Below are positions 1 to 6,748 of a stretch of 64,000 bases of DNA, in pieces (position 1 is the first letter of the stretch; every line of letters starts with the position of its first letter). The stretch is from Pseudomonadota bacterium. Its GTDB lineage: Bacteria; Pseudomonadota; Alphaproteobacteria; Rhodospirillales; Magnetospirillaceae. Location of the stretch: positions 188,392 through 252,391 of the forward strand of contig JAJYTF010000002.1 in the NCBI GenBank assembly GCA_021793155.1, written 5' to 3'. The position numbers and the translations under genes are program-made. The notes under the pieces are model-generated. The model searched no databases. It had not been told where the DNA came from and saw only the letters and a list, made by a program, of their open reading frames with translations.

Positions 1-77
1 GGCGTTTCTTCAGGAGGCATCATTGCGGACAGGGCCTTGCCTCATCAAACAGAGGCATTCCCGAATCAAACCGAGCG

Positions 78-800
78 CTATTCGCTTCGGTTTCTCTCAG
101 AGTATTTTTGAATGTTAATGCCGATATTTATTCTTACGGTATCGGGTGACACACCTCGGAAATATGCTCCAAGCCAATCAATTCCCGAAAGGTCATTGTA
201 TACCCTGGCCTTCCAACCACGTTTCATCTCAGGTTTGTTTTTCGCCAGGTATTCATCGGCGGCCATTGGCGCCGCCGCCTTGATGGAAGTGGCCTTTGCC
301 CATGCCGGAGGGGCATCGGGTGCCGACTGTTCTGGCCACACCCCGAGGACATCCGCGCGGCGGAGCAAAATCGGTCGGAAGAATGGGGCTAACTTGGCGC
401 GCGCCGCCGCTTCATTCCCCTCGCGGTCGACCATCGCCTCACAAATCAGGATAGGGTCGTCGACTACACGCCCGCCGTCTTCGAGATCGATCAAGGCGTT
501 TTTCCAGAACCCTGCTTTGCTCCATGCAGGGAGCACGGGGCGGTGCGCCCATTCATCGGCTGAAATTGCCGTGCCGTCGAAACCCCATCGAGCACCGTCT
601 TCATTTTTCCCGCTGACAGCGTGAAATTCGTCGTGGGCCACCAATTCTCCGGATGCCACGGCCTCTTCGGATAGGGCGGAGCGCAGTTGCCGCAATGCCT
701 CATCCTGGCCACATCGATCAACTCGCATGACGTGGTCGACAGCCTCGACCAACGTCATCCATTTGACCCGATCCTGCGCTTGCTTCGTCACATATGGCAT
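78..800 (-). CDS. Hypothetical protein of the integrated element
   Basis: I do not recognise a family for this 240-residue protein. I chose the ATG at 800 (MPYVTKQAQ...) over a longer upstream reading because the latter would overlap the integrase gene. The sequence looks soluble, with no signal peptide or membrane segment. An N-terminal stretch rich in charged helices (around residues 15-45) is followed by a middle part rich in Trp and Asp. The gene lies 28 bp downstream of the integrase on the same strand, so the two are probably co-transcribed. That position suggests cargo or an accessory gene of the integrated element, but the sequence gives no direct functional clue. Confidence 0.55.
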   Translation of the reverse strand: MPYVTKQAQDRVKWMTLVEAVDHVMRVDRCGQDEALRQLRSALSEEAVASGELVAHDEFHAVSGKNEDGARWGFDGTAISADEWAHRPVLPAWSKAGFWKNALIDLEDGGRVVDDPILICEAMVDREGNEAAARAKLAPFFRPILLRRADVLGVWPEQSAPDAPPAWAKATSIKAAAPMAADEYLAKNKPEMKRGWKARVYNDLSGIDWLGAYFRGVSPDTVRINIGINIQKYSERNRSE

Positions 801-828
801 GTCGCTTCCTTGTCCGCTCTGAAGAGGG

Positions 829-2166
829 TCAGGCCACCAACGGCACGACGTTCGACGGCGCTGGTTCGGCAGCCGGTTCCTCGTCGCTGGCCAGAGTTTC
901 GGCCACGTCATCCCACTTGACGCCAGCCATGTGAAGCAGGAGCGCCTCCCACTTCTCCATGGCGTCCCGCTTTTCGTCGAGATACTCGAAGCGGTCGTAG
1001 ATGTCGGTGACGTCGTCCTTTTTCCGCTTCGCGTGGTTGATGATCTTTTTCTTGATCTGCTGCGGCACTTTCAACAGGCCCATGTAGGTCACACCAGACC
1101 GGCGCATGTCGTGGATTGTGACGCCGAGCAGCTTCGCCGCCTCCTTGATTTTGATCCACCGCTTTTCGAGGAAGACGCGCCGGACATGGTCTTTTTCGAG
1201 AATGTCAGACTGGAAAACGTAGACGTCGTTCTCGCCCGCCACCTCCTCCAAGTTCAGAAGGCAGCCCATGGCGAACGTGCCCAGCGGCACCACGTGCTCC
1301 AGGGTATTCTTGGCGTGGTCGCCCGGAATGGTCCACAAGGCCCTGTTCCAGTCGATGTCCTCCCACCTCATGCGGAGCACTTCCATTTCGCGCTGCATGG
1401 TCAGGGCAATGAGTTGGAACGCCGCCACGCCGTGCTGGCCGAGGCTCTCCACGTCGAGCGCCTTCCAGAAGGAGTAGAATTCCATTTCGGACAGATAGCG
1501 CGACCGGTTCTTGACCTCGCCGGGCTTCTTGATCCCGGCGGCTGGGTTGAGGAACGGCATGTCCTTCTCGTCGATCGCCCAGTTGTACATCTTGCGCACG
1601 ACTTCGAGCGTGTGGTTCGCCCTGATAAGGGCACCCCGGTCGATGATCGGCTGGAGGACATCGCGCACGTCCTGCCGTTTCACGTCTATGGCCCGCTTGC
1701 GCCCGATGAGCGGCAGGACTTCCCGGTTCAGGATTTGCTCGTCTTTCTTCCACGAGCGCTTTTTCCTCTTGGCGTGCTGCTCGATATAGAGCTTGGCTAA
1801 GTCTTCGACCGTGTCCATGCGGACCTTCAGGCGCTTGCTCTCGGTGGCCGGATCTTGGCCCGCCTCGGCCTTTCGTAACGCCACCTTCGCGGCGTCGCGT
1901 GCATCGGCCAATCCCTTCTGAGGGTAGCTGCCGACCTTCATCCGGCGCTTGATGCCGTTGTAGCGGTACATCACGATCCATGTGCGGGTTCCGCCGGACG
2001 ACACGCGCATGCCGAAACCGGGGAGAGCCTTATCCCAAAAGTCTGTCTGGGTTTGCCCTTCCTTGAGGGCAGCGGGAATGCTGCGCGTCGTGAAGTTGTA
2101 GCGGGTCTGGATATCGTCCGCAGGGACGGTCGGAAATTTCTTTTCGGTCGATTTGGTCGCGGCCAT
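829..2166 (-). CDS. Tyrosine recombinase / site-specific integrase (P4-type)
   Basis: This 445-residue protein is a phage/island-type tyrosine recombinase. The N-terminal DUF4102-like arm-binding region carries the typical LPGFGMRVSSGG and WIVMYRYNG stretches (about residues 48-70). A SAM-like core-binding domain follows. The catalytic domain shows the first Arg in TMQREMEVLRMRW, the HxxR box in TIHDMRRSG, and a candidate nucleophile Tyr in VTDIYDRFEYLDEKR. The C-terminus ends in an acidic/proline tail. The gene starts about 160 bp from the tRNA 3'-end fragment that marks the element boundary and reads away from it, as expected for an integrase beside its attachment site. It looks intact and could be active. 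Confidence 0.93.
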   Translation of the reverse strand: MAATKSTEKKFPTVPADDIQTRYNFTTRSIPAALKEGQTQTDFWDKALPGFGMRVSSGGTRTWIVMYRYNGIKRRMKVGSYPQKGLADARDAAKVALRKAEAGQDPATESKRLKVRMDTVEDLAKLYIEQHAKRKKRSWKKDEQILNREVLPLIGRKRAIDVKRQDVRDVLQPIIDRGALIRANHTLEVVRKMYNWAIDEKDMPFLNPAAGIKKPGEVKNRSRYLSEMEFYSFWKALDVESLGQHGVAAFQLIALTMQREMEVLRMRWEDIDWNRALWTIPGDHAKNTLEHVVPLGTFAMGCLLNLEEVAGENDVYVFQSDILEKDHVRRVFLEKRWIKIKEAAKLLGVTIHDMRRSGVTYMGLLKVPQQIKKKIINHAKRKKDDVTDIYDRFEYLDEKRDAMEKWEALLLHMAGVKWDDVAETLASDEEPAAEPAPSNVVPLVA

Positions 2167-2324
2167 GGTTCACGCTGCCGATATTTTAAGGTACCCAATA
2201 GGTACCAGAAATGCGCAACAGTGTGAAGGCCAATGAAACGCCATGAGTCATTGAAACGGCGTTTTTACGCGCTATATCATGTATTTAATTGCTTCACGAT
2301 GTTTCCTTGTGTTTCAAGAGAAAC

Positions 2325-2361
2325 GTTGGAGTGAGAGGTTCGAATCCTCTCACTCCGACCA
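2325..2361 (+). other. tRNA 3'-end fragment, probable attachment site (att) of the integrated element
   Basis: Positions 2334-2361 read as the 3' end of a tRNA: T-stem AGAGG, T-loop TTCGAAT, T-stem CCTCT, acceptor strand CACTCCG, discriminator A, then CCA at 2359-2361. No D-arm or anticodon arm lies upstream, so this is not a whole tRNA. A CACTCCG acceptor strand would fit tRNA-Pro, but identity cannot be settled from the fragment. The fragment is immediately followed by a terminator and lies next to an integrase, as expected for the distal att copy of an element inserted in a tRNA 3' end. Its orientation implies the intact tRNA lies to the left of the window. The preceding bases TGGAGTG (2327-2333) also pair with the acceptor strand. 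Confidence 0.75.
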
Positions 2362-2364
2362 TTC

Positions 2365-2402
2365 AAAAGGCCAATCAATCCAACGGGTTGACTGGCCTTT
2401 TT
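2365..2402 (+). terminator. Rho-independent terminator behind the tRNA fragment
   Basis: A 14-bp stem with one mismatch is formed by AAAAGGCCAATCAA (2365-2378) and TTGACTGGCCTTTT (2388-2401) around a 9-nt loop, ending in a short T run. Its place right behind the CCA end suggests it is the original terminator of the tRNA gene, displaced with its 3' end. Confidence 0.8.
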
Positions 2403-2454
2403 GCTGACCAAGAACCGGTCTTGGGGCAGTGATCTTCGGTGCAACGGAACCTCC

Positions 2455-2872
2455 TTACCAAGTCAAAGCCGTGCTGGCCTTCCTCAGGTAAGTTGGGCTG
2501 AACCTAGCGTAGACCCTTTCGGTAACGGCGCTGTTGGAATGGCCGAGGTATTGGGCGATTTCAGCCATGGTGTTCCCGGCCTCAGCCATCCAAACAGCTG
2601 CGGAATGCCTGAGCGTATGGGGGGTGACATCTGTTCCCAGGCCGGGGCCGCGGCCACTGCACGGCGGAACCCCGTCTTTATGTTCCTCACCGGCTTCCCG
2701 GCCCATTCAATCACATGGTCGGTCAATGCCCCTTTCCTGGCTTTCAGCAGCTCGTTACGGGCCTGATCGGTCTGGGCACCGTGGCCCTCCCTTCACCCTC
2801 GCCGTGCCGTCCCCGAGGCGGATTAAACCCCGCTCGAAGTCGACGCGATCCCAGGTCAACTCGAGGATCACC
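2455..2872 (-). pseudogene. Decayed second tyrosine recombinase (C-terminal half, frameshifted)
   Basis: Three reading frames on this strand together give the catalytic half of a tyrosine recombinase. In order they are ILELTWDRVDFERGLIRL (about 2870-2800), then TDHVIEWAGKPVRNIKTGF, then GTDVTPHTLRHSAAVWMAEAG with the H-x-L-R-H box and LGHSNSAVTERVYARF with the Tyr nucleophile. The natural stop is at 2455-2457. At least two frameshifts separate the pieces, and the N-terminal half including the first catalytic Arg is gone. The left end stops against a chemoreceptor-like scrap at about 2867. It is unrelated in sequence to the intact integrase at 829-2166, so it marks an older insertion. Confidence 0.8.
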
Positions 2873-2914
2873 GATATCGCGTCGCAGACAAACCTGCTGG
2901 CTCTGAACGCCACA
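2867..2914 (+). pseudogene. Chemoreceptor (MCP) signalling-tip fragment
   Basis: The + strand reads [16 protein letters not shown], the hallmark hairpin-tip motif of methyl-accepting chemotaxis proteins, and then departs from the family at once. An intact version of the same motif is in the receptor at 45573-47255. The scrap begins where the integrase relic on the other strand ends, so this is a recombination scar and not a gene. Confidence 0.7.
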
Positions 2915-3149
2915 CCCGCACTACATGATGGCTGCGGTGAACGCCTTGCGCTGAGAGTGGCCCGGGTGCTGCTGCGTGTCATCGAACGCGAACCGGAGGC
3001 GGTCCGCCGCGCCCTGGCGAACGACGAGCCGCCAAATAAGACTACCCCTTGAGGATCATCCCGGCGCCGGCAAGGCACGATACAGCTGGCGCCTGCGGTA
3101 TCGGTGCTCCATGGCACGAGGCCAATCGCATTGGGCTGGGACTTTACCT

Positions 3150-3171
3150 TTATGCTTGACGTAAAGCATAA
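3150..3171 (+). promoter_or_regulatory. Palindromic operator upstream of higB
   Basis: A perfect 8-bp inverted repeat, TTATGCTT (3150-3157) and AAGCATAA (3164-3171), with a 6-nt spacer ends 20 bp before the higB start codon. This is the size and place expected of the site bound by the HigA antitoxin (or HigBA complex) for autorepression. Binding by this HigA is inference. Confidence 0.6.
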
Positions 3172-3191
3172 CGATCCTCCATGCTGCAGGC

Positions 3192-3524
3192 ATGATAAAG
3201 AGCTTCGCCGACAAGGAAACCCGGCAGTTGTTCGAGGGGCAGCGGGTGCGGGCCTTCGAGGCGATCTCGGAACAGGCACGGCGAAGGCTTGATGCTGTAG
3301 CCGTCGCTGAGACTTTACGTGAGTTGCAGGCCCGCCCAGGCAATCGATTCGAGGCATTGAAGGGCGACCGCGCCGGTCAATACAGTGTCCGCATAAACGC
3401 ACAATGGCGGATTTGTTTTCGCTGGCAACCAAGCCCCTCGCACTCCTCAGCGGATGACGACAAGGTCGATCCCCTCGATGTACCTGGCGATGCGGTCGAC
3501 GTGGCGATCGTGGACTATCATTGA
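3192..3524 (+). CDS. higB: HigB-type toxin of the RelE superfamily
   Basis: This 110-residue protein matches the HigB/RelE mRNA interferase family over most of its length. It opens MIKSFADKETRQLFEG and has the conserved core GNRFEALKGDRAGQYSVRIN followed by QWRICFRW. It ends VAIVDYH, the family's usual C-terminus. Members are normally about 92 residues. The extra length is one insert of about 17 residues (starting QPSPSHSSADDD) between the FRW strand and the VAIVDYH end. The family cleaves mRNA on the ribosome; whether this copy still does with the insert is unknown. The antitoxin gene follows 35 bp downstream, giving the reversed toxin-first order typical of higBA. Confidence 0.88.
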   Translation: MIKSFADKETRQLFEGQRVRAFEAISEQARRRLDAVAVAETLRELQARPGNRFEALKGDRAGQYSVRINAQWRICFRWQPSPSHSSADDDKVDPLDVPGDAVDVAIVDYH

Positions 3525-3559
3525 CTATTATTGACGAGACTCGGCCCCGGGAGGGAAAT

Positions 3560-3907
3560 ATGAGCGACTATCCCTATCGATCCGACGGCTTGCCGCCGAT
3601 TCATCCGGGCGAACATTTGCGCGACGATCTGGAGGCGCTAGAAATGTCGGCGGCCGAACTGGCTCGGCGGATCAAGGTGCCGACCAACAGGGTCACCGAA
3701 ATTCTTAACGGCCAGCGGTCCGTCACCGCCGACACGGCGCTACGCCTGGGGCAGTTCTTCGGAACGGGTCCCGAACTGTGGCTGCGCCTCCAGCAGCGCT
3801 ACGACCTTAAGAAGGCTGTTGCCGAAATCGGTCCGGAAGTCCAATCCATCCAGCGTTACCAGCCAGCGGACGCCGCCGGCTCCAGTGAAGCGTTTGCGGG
3901 ACGATAA
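3560..3907 (+). CDS. higA: HigA-type antitoxin (XRE helix-turn-helix)
   Basis: The 115-residue protein opens with the HigA/VapI signature PPIHPGEHLRDDLEALEMS, followed by an XRE helix-turn-helix (AAELARRIKVPTNRVTEILNG) and the LRLGQFFGTGPELWLRLQ segment. I placed the start at the ATG at 3560, preceded by GGGAGGGAAAT, and not at the in-frame upstream codon. It should neutralise HigB by direct binding and repress the operon through the palindrome at 3150-3171. The C-terminal tail (PADAAGSSEAFAGR) is longer than in many homologs. Length and motifs suggest it is intact. Confidence 0.9.
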   Translation: MSDYPYRSDGLPPIHPGEHLRDDLEALEMSAAELARRIKVPTNRVTEILNGQRSVTADTALRLGQFFGTGPELWLRLQQRYDLKKAVAEIGPEVQSIQRYQPADAAGSSEAFAGR

Positions 3908-3923
3908 CCGCCATTTTCTTCCA

Positions 3924-3966
3924 CCCGTTTTACACCCGCTTCCCCCCGCTACGAGGTTAAAACGGG
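3924..3966 (+). terminator. Inverted repeat downstream of higBA, possible terminator
   Basis: Perfect 9-bp arms, CCCGTTTTA (3924-3932) and TAAAACGGG (3958-3966), flank a 25-nt loop 16 bp after the higA stop. There is no T run. It may end the higBA transcript or be a remnant of a repeat. A direct repeat GTGAACAAAG at 3978-3987 and 4001-4010 follows. Confidence 0.4.
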
Positions 3967-4059
3967 GGTCCGGGACCGTGAACAAAGCGGCGACTGAAGC
4001 GTGAACAAAGACCGAAAATCCGGCCCAGCCCAGTCTTCGGAAGGCAGAGGCCGGAGCAC

Positions 4060-4320
4060 TTGCTGGCGACCAGGCTGACGCTTCCGGCGGTCAGAGATGC
4101 CCTGGACGACTTGGCAGGCATTGTCGAGCCGGTGCGCTTGCACTACCTGTGGAGACCACAGCTCGGCGACGTCGCCGATGAGATGGTCTTGGAGACGGCC
4201 ATCAACGGACGGGCCGACTGCATCGTGACGCACAATGTGCGGCATTTCGAGCCGGCCGCTGGCAGCTTTGGGATTGACGTGATTTTGCCGGCGGAAGCCC
4301 TGCGGAGGATCAGATTGTGA
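4060..4320 (+). pseudogene. Truncated PIN-domain toxin
   Basis: The 86 residues match the C-terminal part of PIN-domain toxins of the COG1569 type: LHYLWRPQLGDVADEMVLETAINGRADCIVTHNVRHF, ending in LRRIRL. The acidic residues of the C-terminal half of the PIN active site are visible (DVADEMVLE and ADCIVTHN), but the N-terminal strand carrying the first catalytic Asp is missing. The frame upstream of the TTG at 4060 does not show it. Full-length relatives have roughly 140 residues. The stop codon overlaps the start of the next gene (GTGA). The toxin is most likely dead. Confidence 0.7.
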
Positions 4321-4571
4321 GCAAGGCCAACTATTCGCTCAGGCTGCAGCCGTCCCTCAAGGCGGCGGCGGAACGCCTGGCCGCCGCGGACGGCACCAGC
4401 CTCAACCAGTTCATCAACGTGGCGGTCGCCGAGAAGCTTTCCGCCCTGGAGACTGAGGAGTTTTTCCGTACCCGTGCGGAGCGGCGCCGGCCCGGTGCCT
4501 TCCGGGACTTCCTGGAGCGGGCGGGCGACGAGCCGCCGGCCGACGAAGATGCCATGCCGGCCGAGCGGTAA
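4317..4571 (+). CDS. Ribbon-helix-helix antitoxin-like protein, partner of the PIN remnant
   Basis: This 84-residue protein begins SKANYSLRLQPSLKAAAERLAAADGTSLNQFIN. That pattern is a ribbon-helix-helix DNA-binding fold (the beta strand YSLRLQPSL, then two helices) as in HicB/Arc/CopG-type antitoxins. The start is a GTG overlapping the stop codon of the truncated PIN gene, so the pair was translationally coupled. An acidic and arginine-rich tail follows. It is probably an orphaned antitoxin, since its toxin lacks the N-terminal half. Confidence 0.75.
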   Translation: MSKANYSLRLQPSLKAAAERLAAADGTSLNQFINVAVAEKLSALETEEFFRTRAERRRPGAFRDFLERAGDEPPADEDAMPAER

Positions 4572-4656
4572 CAGCCGCCCCCAACAAATCAGTGCCAAGC
4601 TTGAGCCCGAGTGAACGGACGCGCACCGCCGCCGCGCTGCGGTCCCGCTCTTTCAG

Positions 4657-5157
4657 GTGATCAGTGAACGTCTTTGGCTCGTCGCCCTCGATGGTGCAAC
4701 GACAGGGTCCGGGCCTAGTGCCGCACTGGAGCACGTCGCTCGCCGGCTGCTGTCTGGCACTATCCTCGGGATCGACCAATCCCCTGTCATGGTAAAGCAA
4801 GCGGCGCGCCGAAACCGGAAAACGATAGCTGCCGACCGGGTCCTCGTGCGCACCGGCACGATCGAAGCCGTTCGCACAGCCGATGGCCCGTTTACAAAGA
4901 TCTTTTCGGTGAACGTGATCCAATTTATGCCGGACCAGGCAGCCTTCTTCGGCCTCCTGTACGACCAGCTTGCGGCTGGCGGCATCGCCGCCACGGCCTA
5001 CCAGCCTCGAACTAAGAACCCGACTCGAACCGATGCGATTGCTATGGCAAATCAGGTTTCAGTGGCAATGAGGTGTGCCGGCCTCACCAATATCCATGTC
5101 GAGGAGCGCGATTTCAAACCGCCCGCCGTCTGCGTGATTGGCGCGCGCCCTGAATGA
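4657..5157 (+). pseudogene. SAM-dependent methyltransferase, N-terminally damaged
   Basis: The reading frame matches a class I methyltransferase from motif I onward. A degraded glycine motif (TTGSGPSAALEHVARRL) is followed by the acidic strand TILGIDQSPVMVKQAARRN, the region ending FSVNVIQFMPDQAAFF, and a C-terminus ending VEERDFKPPAVCVIGARPE. Residues upstream of the glycine motif are not methyltransferase-like, so the first helices are lost. Gene products of this type methylate small molecules; no substrate can be inferred. It lies in the decayed strip between the toxin-antitoxin genes and the signalling cluster. Confidence 0.6.
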
Positions 5158-5197
5158 AGGAACGATTACCGAGCCTGAGTGTAGTGGCGATGCCCGG

Positions 5198-5440
5198 ATG
5201 ACGTTGACGCGCGTCCATTACGAGTCCCTTCTGGCCCTCGGCTATACCTGGATGTTCGGCTCGTCCTTGGCTTGCAAAGCCGCCAAACAACGCCAGTTGC
5301 TTGAGGGGTTGGCCGTCCAGCCTGCGAAGCGCAGGTTGGCCATTGACTTCGCCGCGGGCTCCGGGCTCCACATCGTTGCCTTGGCGGATCTGGGTGCGAA
5401 TTCCCCGCTTTCGATAGTCTCCCGGCCAATAAGGGATTAG
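5198..5440 (+). pseudogene. N-terminal fragment of a second methyltransferase
   Basis: From the ATG at 5198 the frame gives 80 residues with a methyltransferase beginning: HYESLLALGYTWMFG, then RRLAIDFAAGSGLHIVALADLG, which is an intact SAM-binding glycine motif. The frame then loses similarity and stops at 5440. Only the first third of a usual gene of about 200 residues is left, so it cannot form a complete enzyme. It ends 12 bp before the next gene. Confidence 0.6.
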
Positions 5441-5452
5441 AGTCGGGATGCT

Positions 5453-6748
5453 ATGAGAATGCCGTTCCAGAGGGTTTTCGGCTTCGCATTGGCCGGTCTG
5501 TGCTCGGCTCTTACCCTGATGCTGAGCGATGGCGCGTCTTCGCAAAGCTTCGTCGATGCCAACTTGGCCTCGCAAGCGGCACCGCCGATCATCATCGCCC
5601 ATGTCGTGCCCACGGCGGGGCGCTTCGCACTGCATGCCGAAGGCGATCGCCGGGGTGCCGAAATGGCGATGGACGAGTTCAACGCCGACGGCGGCGTTCT
5701 CGGCCGCAAGATCCTTTTGGTATCGCGGGATCCCGGGCTGGACCCCGGCGGGGCCGCGCAGGTGGCGGAAGAACTGATCACCCGAACCAAAGTCGGGTTC
5801 CTGCTGGGCGCCATCGATTCGGGTGTCGCCGCCAGCATGTCCGCGGTTTGCCAAAAACACGGCGTCATCTTCATCAATACCAATTCCTCGGCGCCATCCG
5901 AGTCCGTCGAGAATGCCCATCGCACCAAATTCGTCTTCGACGCCAGCGCCGCCAACTACAACCGCACCCTTCTCAGATACGCCTTGGCCAACCGGCCGTC
6001 CAAACGGGTCCTGCTGCTCAGCGAAGACGACGTCTGGGGCCGAAGCAGCGCCGCCGCGTCGCGCCCATACATCGCCGAATATGGAGGGACCGTGGTCGGC
6101 GAAGTGGTGGTCTCGGCGTCAATGCCCGATCCTGCCGGCGTCCTGCAGCAGGTCGCGGCCATCCCCGCCGACGTGGTCGCCGTCAGCATCAGCGGCGACA
6201 ATCAGATCAAGCTGTTCGCCCAGATCGATCCCGACATCTTCGCCAAGCAGTCCTGGGTGGTCGGCGAAGTGGACTGGGAGGAGTTGTACCCCGCCCCGGG
6301 AACTCCGCGCCCCCTGTTCGGCATTACCTGGGCCTGGAACTTCCCCACCCCCGGCACGGCCGAATTCGTCGCCCGCTACCGGCAGCGCTACGGCCACACG
6401 ACGCTCGACTATCCCGGTCATGTAACGCATGCGGCCTATCTCGCCACCAAGGCACTGCTCTCGGCCATCAAGCGGGCGGGCACCACCTACAACCACGCGG
6501 TCATCGGCCAACTCGAACAATTCCGGTCGACGGCGGCGGAGCGCATGCAGGACGACGATGCCTTCATGGACCCGGCAAGCCACCATCTTCAGCAGAGCAC
6601 CTATATCGCCACCTGGCATCCCTTGACCGAGCATCCGGAACGTGGCCTCGAGGTCCTGGGCCACGTTCCACCCGAGCAGGCGCGATACGACCGGGAGCGA
6701 ACGACGCATCTGGAATCCCTGGCTGAAACTCCGGACTACACGCCATGA
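5453..6748 (+). CDS. Periplasmic ligand-binding protein (Peripla_BP_6, branched-chain amino acid type)
   Basis: The 431-residue protein has an N-terminal signal peptide (positive MRMPFQR, hydrophobic core, likely cleavage near residue 25) and then a type I periplasmic-binding fold. Recognisable stretches are HVVPTAGRFALHAEGDRRGAEMAMDEFNADGGVLGRKI, SGVAASMSAVCQKHGVIFINTNSSAPSES, and the late THAAYLATKALLSAIKRAG. No ABC permease or ATPase lies near. Its stop overlaps the start of a histidine kinase by 4 bp, so the protein more likely presents a ligand to that kinase than feeds a transporter. The ligand is unknown, though amino acids or aromatic acids are common in this family. Confidence 0.85.
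   Translation: MRMPFQRVFGFALAGLCSALTLMLSDGASSQSFVDANLASQAAPPIIIAHVVPTAGRFALHAEGDRRGAEMAMDEFNADGGVLGRKILLVSRDPGLDPGGAAQVAEELITRTKVGFLLGAIDSGVAASMSAVCQKHGVIFINTNSSAPSESVENAHRTKFVFDASAANYNRTLLRYALANRPSKRVLLLSEDDVWGRSSAAASRPYIAEYGGTVVGEVVVSASMPDPAGVLQQVAAIPADVVAVSISGDNQIKLFAQIDPDIFAKQSWVVGEVDWEELYPAPGTPRPLFGITWAWNFPTPGTAEFVARYRQRYGHTTLDYPGHVTHAAYLATKALLSAIKRAGTTYNHAVIGQLEQFRSTAAERMQDDDAFMDPASHHLQQSTYIATWHPLTEHPERGLEVLGHVPPEQARYDRERTTHLESLAETPDYTP

Noticed and set aside
801-911. An N-terminal extension of the element protein at 78-800
   Set aside because: It would overlap the integrase 3' end in another frame, and the added residues (Arg/Trp/Pro-rich) look like shadow coding.
2290-2361. A complete tRNA gene ending at 2361
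   Set aside because: Only the T-arm and acceptor 3' strand are present; no D-arm or anticodon arm can be drawn from the upstream bases.
2915-3052. A reading frame continuing after the chemoreceptor scrap
   Set aside because: The residues (ending EPPNKTTP) match no family that I know and the frame begins inside a scar; too short to support a gene.
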